Shown here piece by piece: positions 1-8,853 of a DNA stretch of 64,000 nucleotides (the first letter of the stretch is position 1; the number at the start of each line of letters is the position of its first letter). Source of the stretch: Thermoplasmata archaeon (GTDB lineage: Archaea; Thermoplasmatota; Thermoplasmata; Lutacidiplasmatales; UBA184); NCBI GenBank assembly GCA_027314915.1, contig DAHUZZ010000005.1, positions 46,486 to 110,485 of the forward strand, given 5' to 3'. The notes under the pieces are model-generated. The model did no database searches, was not told the DNA's origin, and saw only the letters and a program-made list of their open reading frames with translations. The translations under genes were made by a program, and so were the position numbers.

Positions 1-1998
1 AACGGGTACGCCTTCCTGGTCCCGCTCCTCTACGTCCTCTCCTTCGTCATCGTCGGGCTCTTCGGCCACCGGTTGCCCCGCGCCGAGCACGGCGGATGGG
101 TCGCGGTCGTCCTCGCCGGTCTGGCGATGGTCGTCGGCGTGCTCATCGCCGTCGGCGAGATGGTGAACCCGAACACCTGGACCGACACGCAGTACGTCTG
201 GCTCCACACCGTCGGGAACGGGACCGGCACCTTCCCGCACGGCCTCGAGCTCATCATGGGGACGCTCGTCGACCCGATCTCCGCCCTGATGCTCATCGTC
301 GTCACGGTGGTGGGCTTCCTCGTCCTGCTCTACTCCATCGGGTACATGCACCAGGACCGGGGGCTGGCCCGATACTACGCCGAGCTCTCGCTGTTCCTCA
401 CGGCGATGACCGGCCTGGTCCTGGCCGACAACCTGCTCCAGTTCTTCCTCTTCTGGGAGCTGGTCGGCGTCTGCTCCTACTTCCTCATCGGCTTCTACTA
501 CGAACGGCCGAGCGCGGCGAGCGCCGCGAAGGAGGCGTTCATCGTCACCCGCGTCGGGGACATCATGTTCCTCCTCGGGGTGTTCATCTACTTCTACGTC
601 TTCGCCCTCGTCGGCCCGAACGGTGGGTGGGCCGCGAACGGTTTCGCGTTCGCTCTCGGTGGGCATCCGTTCTTGAACGCCCCCGGCGGGTACGGGGTCA
701 GCCTGCTCTTCCTGAACGCGCACTCGACGATCCTCACCGTCGCCGGGATCATGATCCTGGGCGGCGCCGCCGGGAAGAGCGCCCAGTTCCCGCTCCACGT
801 CTGGCTGCCGGACGCCATGGAGGGCCCCACGACCGTGAGCGCCCTCATCCACGCCGCCACGATGGTCGCCGCGGGCGTCTACCTGCTCGCCGTCACGAGC
901 ATCTTCATCGGCTTCACCCCGACCGACTCGCTCGCCATCGTGGCCATCGGGGGGTTCACGACCTTCTTCGCGGCGACGATGGCGGTGGTCCAGCCGGACA
1001 TCAAGCGGGTCATCGCCTATTCGACGATCTCGCAGCTCGGCTACATGGTGCTCGCCGTCGGCGCCGGCTTCGCGATGGTGGGGCTCTACCACCTGTTCAC
1101 GCACGCGTTCTTCAAGGCGCTCCTGTTCCTCGCCGCCGGCGCGGTGATCCACGCGGTGGGCAGCCAGGACCTGTTCAAGATGGGCGGGCTCGGCAAGTCG
1201 ATGCGGTTCACCTCGATCGCCTTCCTGATCGGCGCGCTCTCCCTCTCGGGCATCCCGCCCTTCGCCGGTTTCTGGAGCAAGGACGATGTCCTGAGCCAGG
1301 TGTACGGGACCCTCGGCACGCACCCGGCGTACTGGCCCTTCTTCCTCCTCGCGCTGGCGGCCGTCTTCCTGACGGCCTACTACATCTTCCGGGCCTGGTT
1401 CCTCGCGTTCTCCGGCGACCATCCCCGGGACCCGAACCTCCCGCACGCCCACGACCCGCCCTGGACGATGCGGGTCCCGCTCCTCGTCCTCTCCGGCTTC
1501 GCGATCGTCGCCGGCGTGCTGCCGTACCTCCCCGCGTTCGGCAAGCTCTTCGACCTCGGGGCCGACGTGCCCCCGCCGCCGTTCGGGTTCTCCGACGCCC
1601 TCGTGAGCGTCGTCTCCTTCGGCCTCGCCCTCGCCGGGTTCCTGACCGCCTACGTCCTCTGGTCGAACGGCCGGGTGTACGCCCTCCCCGAGCGCTCGCC
1701 CGCCCAGCCGGTGCGCCAGCTCCTGCTCCACCGGTACTACTTCAAGGCCGGGTTCGACGCCCTCGGGCTGCGGGGCATCTACCTTCTCTCCCGGATCGCG
1801 GACTGGGTCGACCAGTACGTCATCGACGGCACGATCCGGGGGCTCGAGCGGGCCTTCGGGGGCCTTTCGGGACGCGCCCGGCGGATGCAGAGCGGGATGG
1901 TGCTCGACTACGCGACGTTCGTCGTCGGCGGGCTCCTCGCGCTGCTCCTCTTCGTCCTGATCGTGGGCCCCTACGTGCTCCACCTGTGGGGGGGATGA
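1..1998 (+). CDS. nuoL: NADH-quinone oxidoreductase / Fpo-like subunit L (5' end probably outside window)
   Basis: Proton-pumping antiporter-like membrane protein (LLQFFLFWELVGVCSYFLIGFYYERPSA, KSAQFPLHVWLPDAMEGPTTVSALIHAATMVAAG). The frame is open to the window edge; the first listed ATG is at 73. Confidence 0.93.
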   Translation, partial: NGYAFLVPLLYVLSFVIVGLFGHRLPRAEHGGWVAVVLAGLAMVVGVLIAVGEMVNPNTWTDTQYVWLHTVGNGTGTFPHGLELIMGTLVDPISALMLIVVTVVGFLVLLYSIGYMHQDRGLARYYAELSLFLTAMTGLVLADNLLQFFLFWELVGVCSYFLIGFYYERPSAASAAKEAFIVTRVGDIMFLLGVFIYFYVFALVGPNGGWAANGFAFALGGHPFLNAPGGYGVSLLFLNAHSTILTVAGIMILGGAAGKSAQFPLHVWLPDAMEGPTTVSALIHAATMVAAGVYLLAVTSIFIGFTPTDSLAIVAIGGFTTFFAATMAVVQPDIKRVIAYSTISQLGYMVLAVGAGFAMVGLYHLFTHAFFKALLFLAAGAVIHAVGSQDLFKMGGLGKSMRFTSIAFLIGALSLSGIPPFAGFWSKDDVLSQVYGTLGTHPAYWPFFLLALAAVFLTAYYIFRAWFLAFSGDHPRDPNLPHAHDPPWTMRVPLLVLSGFAIVAGVLPYLPAFGKLFDLGADVPPPPFGFSDALVSVVSFGLALAGFLTAYVLWSNGRVYALPERSPAQPVRQLLLHRYYFKAGFDALGLRGIYLLSRIADWVDQYVIDGTIRGLERAFGGLSGRARRMQSGMVLDYATFVVGGLLALLLFVLIVGPYVLHLWGG

Positions 1999-2002
1999 GA
2001 CG

Positions 2003-3478
2003 ATGGTGATGATCGGGATCCTCTCCTTCGCCCTCATCACCCTCGTCGCGGGGACGCTCGCGACGTTCGTCGCGGGGCGGTACGCGCGCTACGTCGCGCT
2101 CGGGGTGAGCCTGCTCTTCCTCTTCGAGGTCGTCTACATGCTGCAGGCGTTCAGCTGGCCGCTCTTCGGGGCGAACGGCGCGCCGCAGTACGCCTTCTAC
2201 GAGACGGCGCCCTGGGTCAGCCTCTCGTGGCTCAAGATCAACTACGCCGTCGGCGTCGACGGCGTGAGCCTGCCGTTCGTGCTCCTGACCGCGATCCTCC
2301 AGATCGCGACGGTCGTCTACACCTTCGAGGAGAAGAAGAACCCGGCCGCCTGGTTCGGGCTGCTCCTCCTCACCTGCCTCGGCAGCTTCGGGGTCTTCGT
2401 CTCGCTCGACATCCTCCAGTTCTTCCTCTTCTGGGAGGCCGTCCTCATCCCGATGTTCTTCATGATCGGCTACTGGGGCGGCGTCCGCCGCCGGTATGCC
2501 GCGCTGAAGTTCTTCATCTACACCCACGTCGCGAGCGTCGTGATGCTGGTCTCGCTCTTCGCCCTCGCCTTCTACTCCCACGCCCCCAGCTTCGACTTCG
2601 TCGACCTCTACGCGCCGGCCCGATCGCTCGCCACCGTCACGCAGGTGTTCATCTTCCTGGGGCTCTTCTTCGGCTTCGGCGTCAAGTTCCCGATCGTCCC
2701 CTTCCACACCTGGCTGCCGGACGCGCACGTGGAGGCGCCGACCGGCGGCTCGGTCCTCCTTGCCGGGCTCCTCCTCAAGCTCGGGGGCTACGGGCTCATC
2801 CGGTGGGGGCTCGAGCTCCAGCCCCAGGGGCTCGAGCACCTCTCCCCGCTGCTCTACGCGATCGCGTTCGCCTCCATCATCTGGGGCGCCTTCCTCTCGC
2901 TCTCCCAGCGCGACCTGAAACGGCTGGTCGCCTACTCGTCGATCAACCACATGGGCATCGTGCTGCTCGCGATCGCGGTCTACTCCAACCTGGGCATCCT
3001 GGCGGCGGTGCTGCTCATGTTCGCCCACGGCATCGTGAGCGCCCTCCTCTTCATGGTGGCCGGCAGCGTCCACCACACCTTCGGCAGCCGGGACATCGTC
3101 ACGGTGAACGGCATCACGCCGAAGACGCCGGTCCTCTCCACCATGACGATGGTGGGCGCGCTCGCCTCGCTGGGGCTGCCGGCGCTCATCAGCTTCCCGG
3201 CGGAGTTCACCGCGTTCCTCGCGACGTGGGACCGGATCGGCTACTGGGTGCTGGTGCCGCTCATCATGCTCGTCGTGACCGCGGGCTTCTACCTGTGGAT
3301 GATGCAGCGGATGCTCTTCGGTCCGATGCGCGGCGTGCCGGAGGACGCCCACGACCTCCCGCCGTACGAGGCGATCGCCATGGGGCTCCTGGTGGCGCTC
3401 ATCGTGCTGTACGGGATCCTCCCCTCGCTGCTCACGAACATCATCATCCAGTCGCCGACGGCCTACGGGCTGCCCTAG
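2003..3478 (+). CDS. nuoM: NADH-quinone oxidoreductase subunit M
   Basis: 491 aa; FPIVPFHTWLPDAHVEAPTGGSVLLAGLLLKLGGYG motif; follows nuoL. Confidence 0.95.
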   Translation: MVMIGILSFALITLVAGTLATFVAGRYARYVALGVSLLFLFEVVYMLQAFSWPLFGANGAPQYAFYETAPWVSLSWLKINYAVGVDGVSLPFVLLTAILQIATVVYTFEEKKNPAAWFGLLLLTCLGSFGVFVSLDILQFFLFWEAVLIPMFFMIGYWGGVRRRYAALKFFIYTHVASVVMLVSLFALAFYSHAPSFDFVDLYAPARSLATVTQVFIFLGLFFGFGVKFPIVPFHTWLPDAHVEAPTGGSVLLAGLLLKLGGYGLIRWGLELQPQGLEHLSPLLYAIAFASIIWGAFLSLSQRDLKRLVAYSSINHMGIVLLAIAVYSNLGILAAVLLMFAHGIVSALLFMVAGSVHHTFGSRDIVTVNGITPKTPVLSTMTMVGALASLGLPALISFPAEFTAFLATWDRIGYWVLVPLIMLVVTAGFYLWMMQRMLFGPMRGVPEDAHDLPPYEAIAMGLLVALIVLYGILPSLLTNIIIQSPTAYGLP

Positions 3479-3485
3479 AGGGTCG

Positions 3486-5024
3486 ATGAGCTACACGGTG
3501 GTCCTCGAAGAGTTCCTCCCGGCCCTCCTGCTCCTCGGCGGCGCGCTCCTCGTCTTCCTCGCCGACGTCGTCCGCGTCCGCCGCCTCGAGGTGTTCGGCG
3601 GCATCGCCGTCGCGGCGATCGTGGGGACGCTCGGGTCCGTGCTCGCCGACCTCGGCACCCCCTACCTCGAGGCGTTCCGGACGATCCCCGCCTCCGTCGT
3701 GGACGCCCCGATCGCGCCGGGCGACCTCTTCGCGTTCACGAGCCTGGGGCTCATCTTCCAGGGCATCTTCCTCCTCGCCGCCCTGCTGGTCGCCCTGGCC
3801 TCGCTCTCGCGCCCCTCCCACGAGCGCGGGGCGGCGGTGTTCTACGGCCTCCTCCTCCTGGCGACGCTCGGGATGATGTTCGTCGCGGTCGCGGCGGACC
3901 TCATCTTCCTGCTCCTCGCGCTCGAGATCACGGCGATCTCGAGCTACCTGCTCGTCGGCTACACGCGGCGGGACCCGCGGCCGCTCGAGGCGTCGATGAA
4001 GTTCTACATCATCGGCGCCCTGTCGGCCGCCCTCTCCTTCTTCGGGGCCTCGCTGATCTACGGCGCCTACGGCTCGACGAGCCTCCTCGTGGTCGGGCAC
4101 ACCTACCCCGCCGGCGCGGACGGTCCGCTCGCGCTCGCCGGCTTCGCCTTCCTGCTCGTCGGGCTGGGCTTCGAGGTGACCTTGGTGCCGTTCCACATGT
4201 GGGCGGTGGACGTGTACGATGGGGCGCCCCACGACGTCTCCGCCTTCCTGGCGGGGGGGACGAAGAAGGCGGGGCTCTTCGCGTTCTTCCTGGTCTTCCT
4301 CACGCCCGTCGTGATCGGCGCGGGGGCGCAACTCTCGGGCTCGCTCGAGCTCCTCCTCGCGATCCTGGCGGTCGCGACCATGACGGTCGGGAACGTCGCC
4401 GCGCTGATGCAGGACCAGATGAAGCGGCTGCTCGCCTACTCCTCGATCTCGCAGGCCGGCTACATGCTCCTCGGCGTCGCCATCGGCACCGCCCCGGCGA
4501 TCGAGGGCGCCACCTTCCAGATCTTCGCCCATGTCGTCCTCAAGGCGGGCGCCTTCCTCGTCGTGGGGGCGGTGGCGGCGATGGGCGTGGGGCCCTTCGT
4601 GCGGGACTACCGGGGGCTCGGGCACCGGCGCCCGGTCCTCTCGGTCGCCTTCGCGCTGATGCTGCTCGGGCTCGCCGGCATCCCCCTCACCATCGGCTTC
4701 TTCTCGAAGTTCGTGCTCTTCTCCGCGGCGGTCGAGGCGGGCGGCCTCTTCGTCTGGCTCGCGGTGGCGGGGGTGCTCAACAGTGCGCTCTCCGTCTTCT
4801 ACTACGCCCGCATCCTCCGGGTGATGTACATGGAGCCCGCCGAGGGGACCGACCCCGCCACCGGGACCGACGGCCCGCTCCTCCCGCTCGGGGGCCTCGG
4901 CTACGGCCGGGCGAGCGCGATCGCGCTCTGCGCCGTCGTCATCGTCCTCTTCGGGATCGACCCCGCGCCGCTCCTGACCGCCTTCCAGTCCGGCGCGTCG
5001 CACTTCCTCGCGCTCGGGGTCTAG
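3486..5024 (+). CDS. nuoN: NADH-quinone oxidoreductase subunit N
   Basis: 512 aa; VPFHMWAVDVYDGAPHDVSAFLAGGTKKAG; follows nuoM. Confidence 0.94.
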   Translation: MSYTVVLEEFLPALLLLGGALLVFLADVVRVRRLEVFGGIAVAAIVGTLGSVLADLGTPYLEAFRTIPASVVDAPIAPGDLFAFTSLGLIFQGIFLLAALLVALASLSRPSHERGAAVFYGLLLLATLGMMFVAVAADLIFLLLALEITAISSYLLVGYTRRDPRPLEASMKFYIIGALSAALSFFGASLIYGAYGSTSLLVVGHTYPAGADGPLALAGFAFLLVGLGFEVTLVPFHMWAVDVYDGAPHDVSAFLAGGTKKAGLFAFFLVFLTPVVIGAGAQLSGSLELLLAILAVATMTVGNVAALMQDQMKRLLAYSSISQAGYMLLGVAIGTAPAIEGATFQIFAHVVLKAGAFLVVGAVAAMGVGPFVRDYRGLGHRRPVLSVAFALMLLGLAGIPLTIGFFSKFVLFSAAVEAGGLFVWLAVAGVLNSALSVFYYARILRVMYMEPAEGTDPATGTDGPLLPLGGLGYGRASAIALCAVVIVLFGIDPAPLLTAFQSGASHFLALGV

Positions 5025-5027
5025 GGT

Positions 5028-6140
5028 GTGGAGCGGTACGACGTCGTCGTCGTCGGGGCGGGGCCGGGCGGGAGCACCGCGGCCCGGTTCGCCGCCCAAG
5101 GGGGCGCGCGCACGCTGCTGCTCGACCAGCGCGTCGAGCTCGGCCAGCCGGTCCAGTGCGGCGAGTTCCTCCCGACGCCCGCGGAGCTCGCCGACCTCTT
5201 CCCGCACCCCGAGATCCCCCAGCTGATCCGGGAGGCGTTCGTGATCCCGCCGGAGACGGTGCTCCGGGCGACCCACGAGATGGTCTGCGTCGCCCCCTCC
5301 GGCCGGCGGTACCGGTTCCCCCTCGAGGGGTTCGCGGTGTCGCGCCGTGCCTTCGACAAGCGGCTCGCGCTCGCCGCCGAGGGCGAGGGGGCCGAGCTCC
5401 GGTTCCCCTGCGGGGTGACGGGCGTGAAGGACGGCCGGGTGCGGCTCGCGAACGGGGGCGAGGTCGAGGGGCAGGTGGTGATCGGCGCCGACGGTCCGCT
5501 CTCCACGGTCGCCCGCGGCGCGGGCTTCGCGCCGACCCGGGAGATGTACCGGATGATCACGGGCACCTCCCTCGGGGAGTTCCCGGACGCCATCGAGCTC
5601 TACTTCGGCCACCACACCCCCGGCGGCTACGGCTGGATGATCCCCAAGGCGACCGACGCGAACGTGGGGCTCGGGGTCACCCGGCTCCCGCCCGGGGAGG
5701 ACCTGGGCAGCCTCCTCGACCGCTTCCTGACCGCCTGGGGGCTCCCCCGGGCGACCGACCGGACCCGCTGGTGGGTGCCCATCGGGCCCCCCCCGGAGTC
5801 CGCCCGCGCCGGCCGGGCGCTCTTCGTCGGGGACGCGGCCAACCTCGTGATGGCCACGAACGGCGGGGGGATCCCGACCGCGATCCTCTCCGGGCGGGAC
5901 GCGGGGGTGGCCGCCGCCGGGCACTGCCGGACGGGGGCTCCGCTCGCGGAATACGACCGCCTCTGGAGGTCCCACCTCTACGAACCGCTCCTCCGGGCCT
6001 GGAGAATCAAGCGGCTGGGCGACCGGATCGTGGAAAGGGACCGGTGGCTGTCCATAGGAATGGCCTATATTGGCACGAAGGGTCTCGACTCGATGATGCG
6101 GCTGCGCTGGCCAGCGCGGCTGGTGTGGAGGGATTCATGA
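5028..6140 (+). CDS. Geranylgeranyl reductase family FAD-dependent protein
   Basis: GTG start; MERYDVVVVGAGPGGSTAARFAA dinucleotide fold; VQCGEF; GGYGWMIPK; FVGDAANLV. Confidence 0.9.
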   Translation: MERYDVVVVGAGPGGSTAARFAAQGGARTLLLDQRVELGQPVQCGEFLPTPAELADLFPHPEIPQLIREAFVIPPETVLRATHEMVCVAPSGRRYRFPLEGFAVSRRAFDKRLALAAEGEGAELRFPCGVTGVKDGRVRLANGGEVEGQVVIGADGPLSTVARGAGFAPTREMYRMITGTSLGEFPDAIELYFGHHTPGGYGWMIPKATDANVGLGVTRLPPGEDLGSLLDRFLTAWGLPRATDRTRWWVPIGPPPESARAGRALFVGDAANLVMATNGGGIPTAILSGRDAGVAAAGHCRTGAPLAEYDRLWRSHLYEPLLRAWRIKRLGDRIVERDRWLSIGMAYIGTKGLDSMMRLRWPARLVWRDS

Positions 6141-7195
6141 TGCCGTTCACTCCCGCGTCGGAGTCCGCCGAGCCCTCGCTGGAAGCCCTCGTGAGCCAGA
6201 CGGTCGGGGCCGACTTCCCCGAGGACGTGGGGAGCGTGGTCCCCCAGCTCGCCTCCGACCTCCAGGAGATCGACGCCCGGCTCTTCGAGACGCTCCACAC
6301 CTCCTACCCGCAGCTCGCCGACGCCGCGAACTACGCCTGCCGGGCCGGTGGCAAGCGGGTGCGGCCGCTCCTCATGGCGGCGACCCACCGGGCGCTCGGC
6401 GCCGCCGACACCCGCCCCATCCACGCCCTCGCCGCGGCCTTCCAGCTGATCCACACCGCGACCCTCGTCCACGACGACGTCATCGACCACGCCGAGCTGC
6501 GCCGCGGCCGGCCGTCCGTCCCCCGGGCCTTCGGCCTGCCGGCGGCGATCGTCACGGGCGACTTCCTCTTCGTACGGGCCTTCGAGCTCGCCTCCGAGTA
6601 CCCCCGGTCCGTGATCCTGCGCTGCGGCGAGGCCTGCGCCGACCTCGCCGAGGGCGAGGTCCTCCAGGAGAACGCCCGGTTCGACCTCTCGAGCGGCCGC
6701 GAGCACTACTTCCGGGTCATCGAGCGGAAGACCGCGGCCATCGTCTCCGGCGCGCTCGCCGCCGTGGCCGAGATCGAGGGGGCCTCCAACGAGGTGATCG
6801 AGGACCTCGCCATGTACGGCCGGGCGCTCGGGATCGCCTTCCAGGTGCGCGACGACTACCTGGACGTCTACGGCGACCCCGACCTCCTCGGGAAGCCGCT
6901 GTACTCGGACTACCGGGAGGGCAACCCCACGGTCCTTTCCCTCGAGGCGCACGCCGGGCTCGACGGGATCGCCAAGGCGGAGTTCGAGCGCCTGTTCGCG
7001 CTCCGGCACAAGCAGCCGCGGGACCTCCTCCGGCTCAAGGAGCTCACCGACCGCACCGACGCCCCGAAGCGGACCGTCGACGAGGCGAAGATGTGGGCCG
7101 AGCGGGCCGTCGCGTCGCTGACCGGCGTGCCCGCGGGCCCCTACCACGTCCTCCTCGCCCACCTGGCCCGCGAGGCGGCGGGGCGCAGGTTCTAG
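6137..7195 (+). CDS. Polyprenyl (geranylgeranyl diphosphate-type) synthase
   Basis: GGKRVRPLL, first Asp-rich motif HDDVIDHAELRRGRPS and second motif DDYLD. ATG at 6137 overlaps the upstream stop. Confidence 0.92.
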   Translation: MMPFTPASESAEPSLEALVSQTVGADFPEDVGSVVPQLASDLQEIDARLFETLHTSYPQLADAANYACRAGGKRVRPLLMAATHRALGAADTRPIHALAAAFQLIHTATLVHDDVIDHAELRRGRPSVPRAFGLPAAIVTGDFLFVRAFELASEYPRSVILRCGEACADLAEGEVLQENARFDLSSGREHYFRVIERKTAAIVSGALAAVAEIEGASNEVIEDLAMYGRALGIAFQVRDDYLDVYGDPDLLGKPLYSDYREGNPTVLSLEAHAGLDGIAKAEFERLFALRHKQPRDLLRLKELTDRTDAPKRTVDEAKMWAERAVASLTGVPAGPYHVLLAHLAREAAGRRF

Positions 7196-7276
7196 CGGTG
7201 ACCATCGCCGGCGCCCGCCGGTCGAGCGAAACCTACATGTCGGTCGGGCCGGCCCTTGGGTGACACGGAGGGCAGC

Positions 7277-7756
7277 ATGGCATCGCATCATCCGTCGAGC
7301 CCGGGCGAGGAGGGGGCCCCCGCGCCGGCCGCGGTGACCCGGATCCCGATCCAGCACCTGCCCCGGCCCTACCGGCCGCCGCCGCTGCGGCCCAGCCTGC
7401 CCCTCGGCATCGCGGTGATCTCCATCCTCCTCGCCATCGCGGCCGTCCTCGTGCTCCTCACGGGCGCCTTGATCCTCCTGAGCGCGCTGGCCGGCAGCGC
7501 CCTGATCCCGACGACGCTGCTGATCACCACGACGGTCGACCCCTGGGGAGCGGCGATCCTGATCGTGCTCGGCGGGGTCGTCCTGGCGGTGGCCCGCGCG
7601 CTCTGGGACCTCGAGCGCTGGGCGCTCTACGTCGGCGTCGGAGGCAGCTTCGCGGGCCTGACCTACCTCTTCTTCACGGGCTCCATCACGGTCCTCTTCC
7701 TCCTCCTCCTCGCCCTCTTCGTCTACCTGCTCACCGTCCGGCACCACTTCTACTGA
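7277..7756 (+). CDS. Small membrane protein of unknown function
   Basis: Pro-rich N-terminus then about 3 hydrophobic segments; ATG at 7277 preferred over the TTG at 7256. Confidence 0.7.
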   Translation: MASHHPSSPGEEGAPAPAAVTRIPIQHLPRPYRPPPLRPSLPLGIAVISILLAIAAVLVLLTGALILLSALAGSALIPTTLLITTTVDPWGAAILIVLGGVVLAVARALWDLERWALYVGVGGSFAGLTYLFFTGSITVLFLLLLALFVYLLTVRHHFY

Positions 7757-8556
7757 TGCGCTTCCTTTTGGGCCAGCTGACCCCGCGGCTCGGGGAGCCG
7801 CTCGAGAACCTGGCCCGGATCGACCGGCTCCTCGCCTCCCGTGCGGTCGGGCTCGCGGTCTTCCCCGAGCTGTTCGTGAGCGGCTACCGCGCGGGGGACC
7901 GGCTCCGCGCCCTCGCCCTTTCCCCCGGGGGGGGTCCGCTGCTCGAGCTCGAGCGGATCGCCGCCGCCCGGAACACCTGGCTCGTGCTGGGCGCCCCCGT
8001 CGCCGTGCCCGACCGCGCGGGCGAGGTCTTCAACGCCGTCCTGCTCATCGGGCCCGACGGGTCGAGCCGCTACCAGGTGAAGCGCTACCTGCCGACGTAC
8101 GGCCCGTTCGAGGAGGGGCGGATCTTCACCCCGGCCGGCCGATCCGACCCCCTGCCGCTCGCGGGCCACCCCGTCGGCCTCGCGATCTGCTACGACGCCT
8201 TCTTCCCGGAGATCTTCCGGGAGCTCGCCCTCAAGGGCTCCGAGCTGTTCCTCGTCGTCTCGGCGTCGCCGGTGACCTCGCGCCGCCTCTTCGAGAAGGT
8301 CCTGCCGGCCCGGGCGGTCGAGAACGGCTGCCCCGTCCTCTACGCGAACCGGACCGGTGTCGAGGACGGGCTCGTCTTCGGCGGCGGGAGCGGGGCGTGG
8401 GACGTCCGGGGGGAGCCGATCGCGCTGGACCGGGTTGCCGTGCCGGACGGGGAGCCCGAGGAGGCGCTCCTCGTGGGCGAGCTCGACCTGGCCGAGGCGG
8501 GCCGGTGGCGCCCCTTCCGGCCCGTGCTGCGCGACGTCACCGCCCACCCGCCCTGA
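7756..8556 (+). CDS. Carbon-nitrogen hydrolase (nitrilase superfamily)
   Basis: Glu-Lys-Cys triad contexts: VFPELFVSGY, YQVKRYLPTYGPFEE, GLAICYDAFFPEIFRELA. Confidence 0.88.
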   Translation: MRFLLGQLTPRLGEPLENLARIDRLLASRAVGLAVFPELFVSGYRAGDRLRALALSPGGGPLLELERIAAARNTWLVLGAPVAVPDRAGEVFNAVLLIGPDGSSRYQVKRYLPTYGPFEEGRIFTPAGRSDPLPLAGHPVGLAICYDAFFPEIFRELALKGSELFLVVSASPVTSRRLFEKVLPARAVENGCPVLYANRTGVEDGLVFGGGSGAWDVRGEPIALDRVAVPDGEPEEALLVGELDLAEAGRWRPFRPVLRDVTAHPP

Positions 8557-8559
8557 GGC

Positions 8560-8810
8560 GGCGCGCCTCCCGAGGAGGGAGGGGCGTTCGGCACCCCGAA
8601 CCACCGGCCCTCGCGCGCGACGCGGTCTCCTACCTCCCGCACCACGACGGCCCGAGGTCGTCGTGCGCGATCCGACCCCCGCGAGGGGGGGGGTTCGGGA
8701 GATGCGGGGCGGCGGCCCGGGGGCGCCCGGTCCTACGGGAACGGCACCGCGCGCCCGCCCGTCGGGATCAACCTCCTCCGGGGGCCCCGGGCTCGCTCGA
8801 GCCCGTGAAC
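8560..8810. ncRNA. Hairpin-rich intergenic block, candidate structured RNA (strand unknown)
   Basis: Consecutive perfect stems: GTTCGG-cacc-CCGAAC (8586-8601), CACGACG-N9-CGTCGTG (8643-8665), CCCCC-GCGA-GGGGG (8676-8689), GGGCTC-gctc-GAGCCC (8789-8804). No convincing ORF. Confidence 0.3.
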
Positions 8811-8853
8811 AGCAACGTGGTCTTTATGTGGTGCGGAGGGTGGAAATCCGGCG

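Noticed and set aside
96-2009. 637-aa plus-strand frame overlapping nuoL
   Set aside because: Arg/Pro-rich shifted-frame artefact; nuoL is unambiguous in the other frame.
3444-5975. 843-aa minus-strand ORF opposite nuoN/GGR (likewise 1820-3352 minus, 13282-15633 plus, 26288-32362 plus)
   Set aside because: Low-complexity Arg/Glu/Gly/Pro/His products antisense to clearly conserved genes; typical spurious long ORFs in high-GC DNA.
8685-8693. Run of nine G as a phase-variable tract
   Set aside because: It lies outside any credible CDS and forms one arm of a CCCCC-GCGA-GGGGG hairpin; more likely structural, or an assembly length uncertainty.
8764-8779. Minus-strand GGAGGAGGTTGATCCC resembling the 5' end of archaeal 16S rRNA
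   Set aside because: Only a short match; no downstream 16S conserved segments within the ~250 nt available before the adjacent CDS.
8557-8853. SRP RNA, RNase P RNA or another tRNA in the top6B upstream gap
   Set aside because: No helix-8 GGAAG..AGCA motif, no GAGGAAAGTC/ACAG core, no TTCRA T-loop in a cloverleaf context on either strand.
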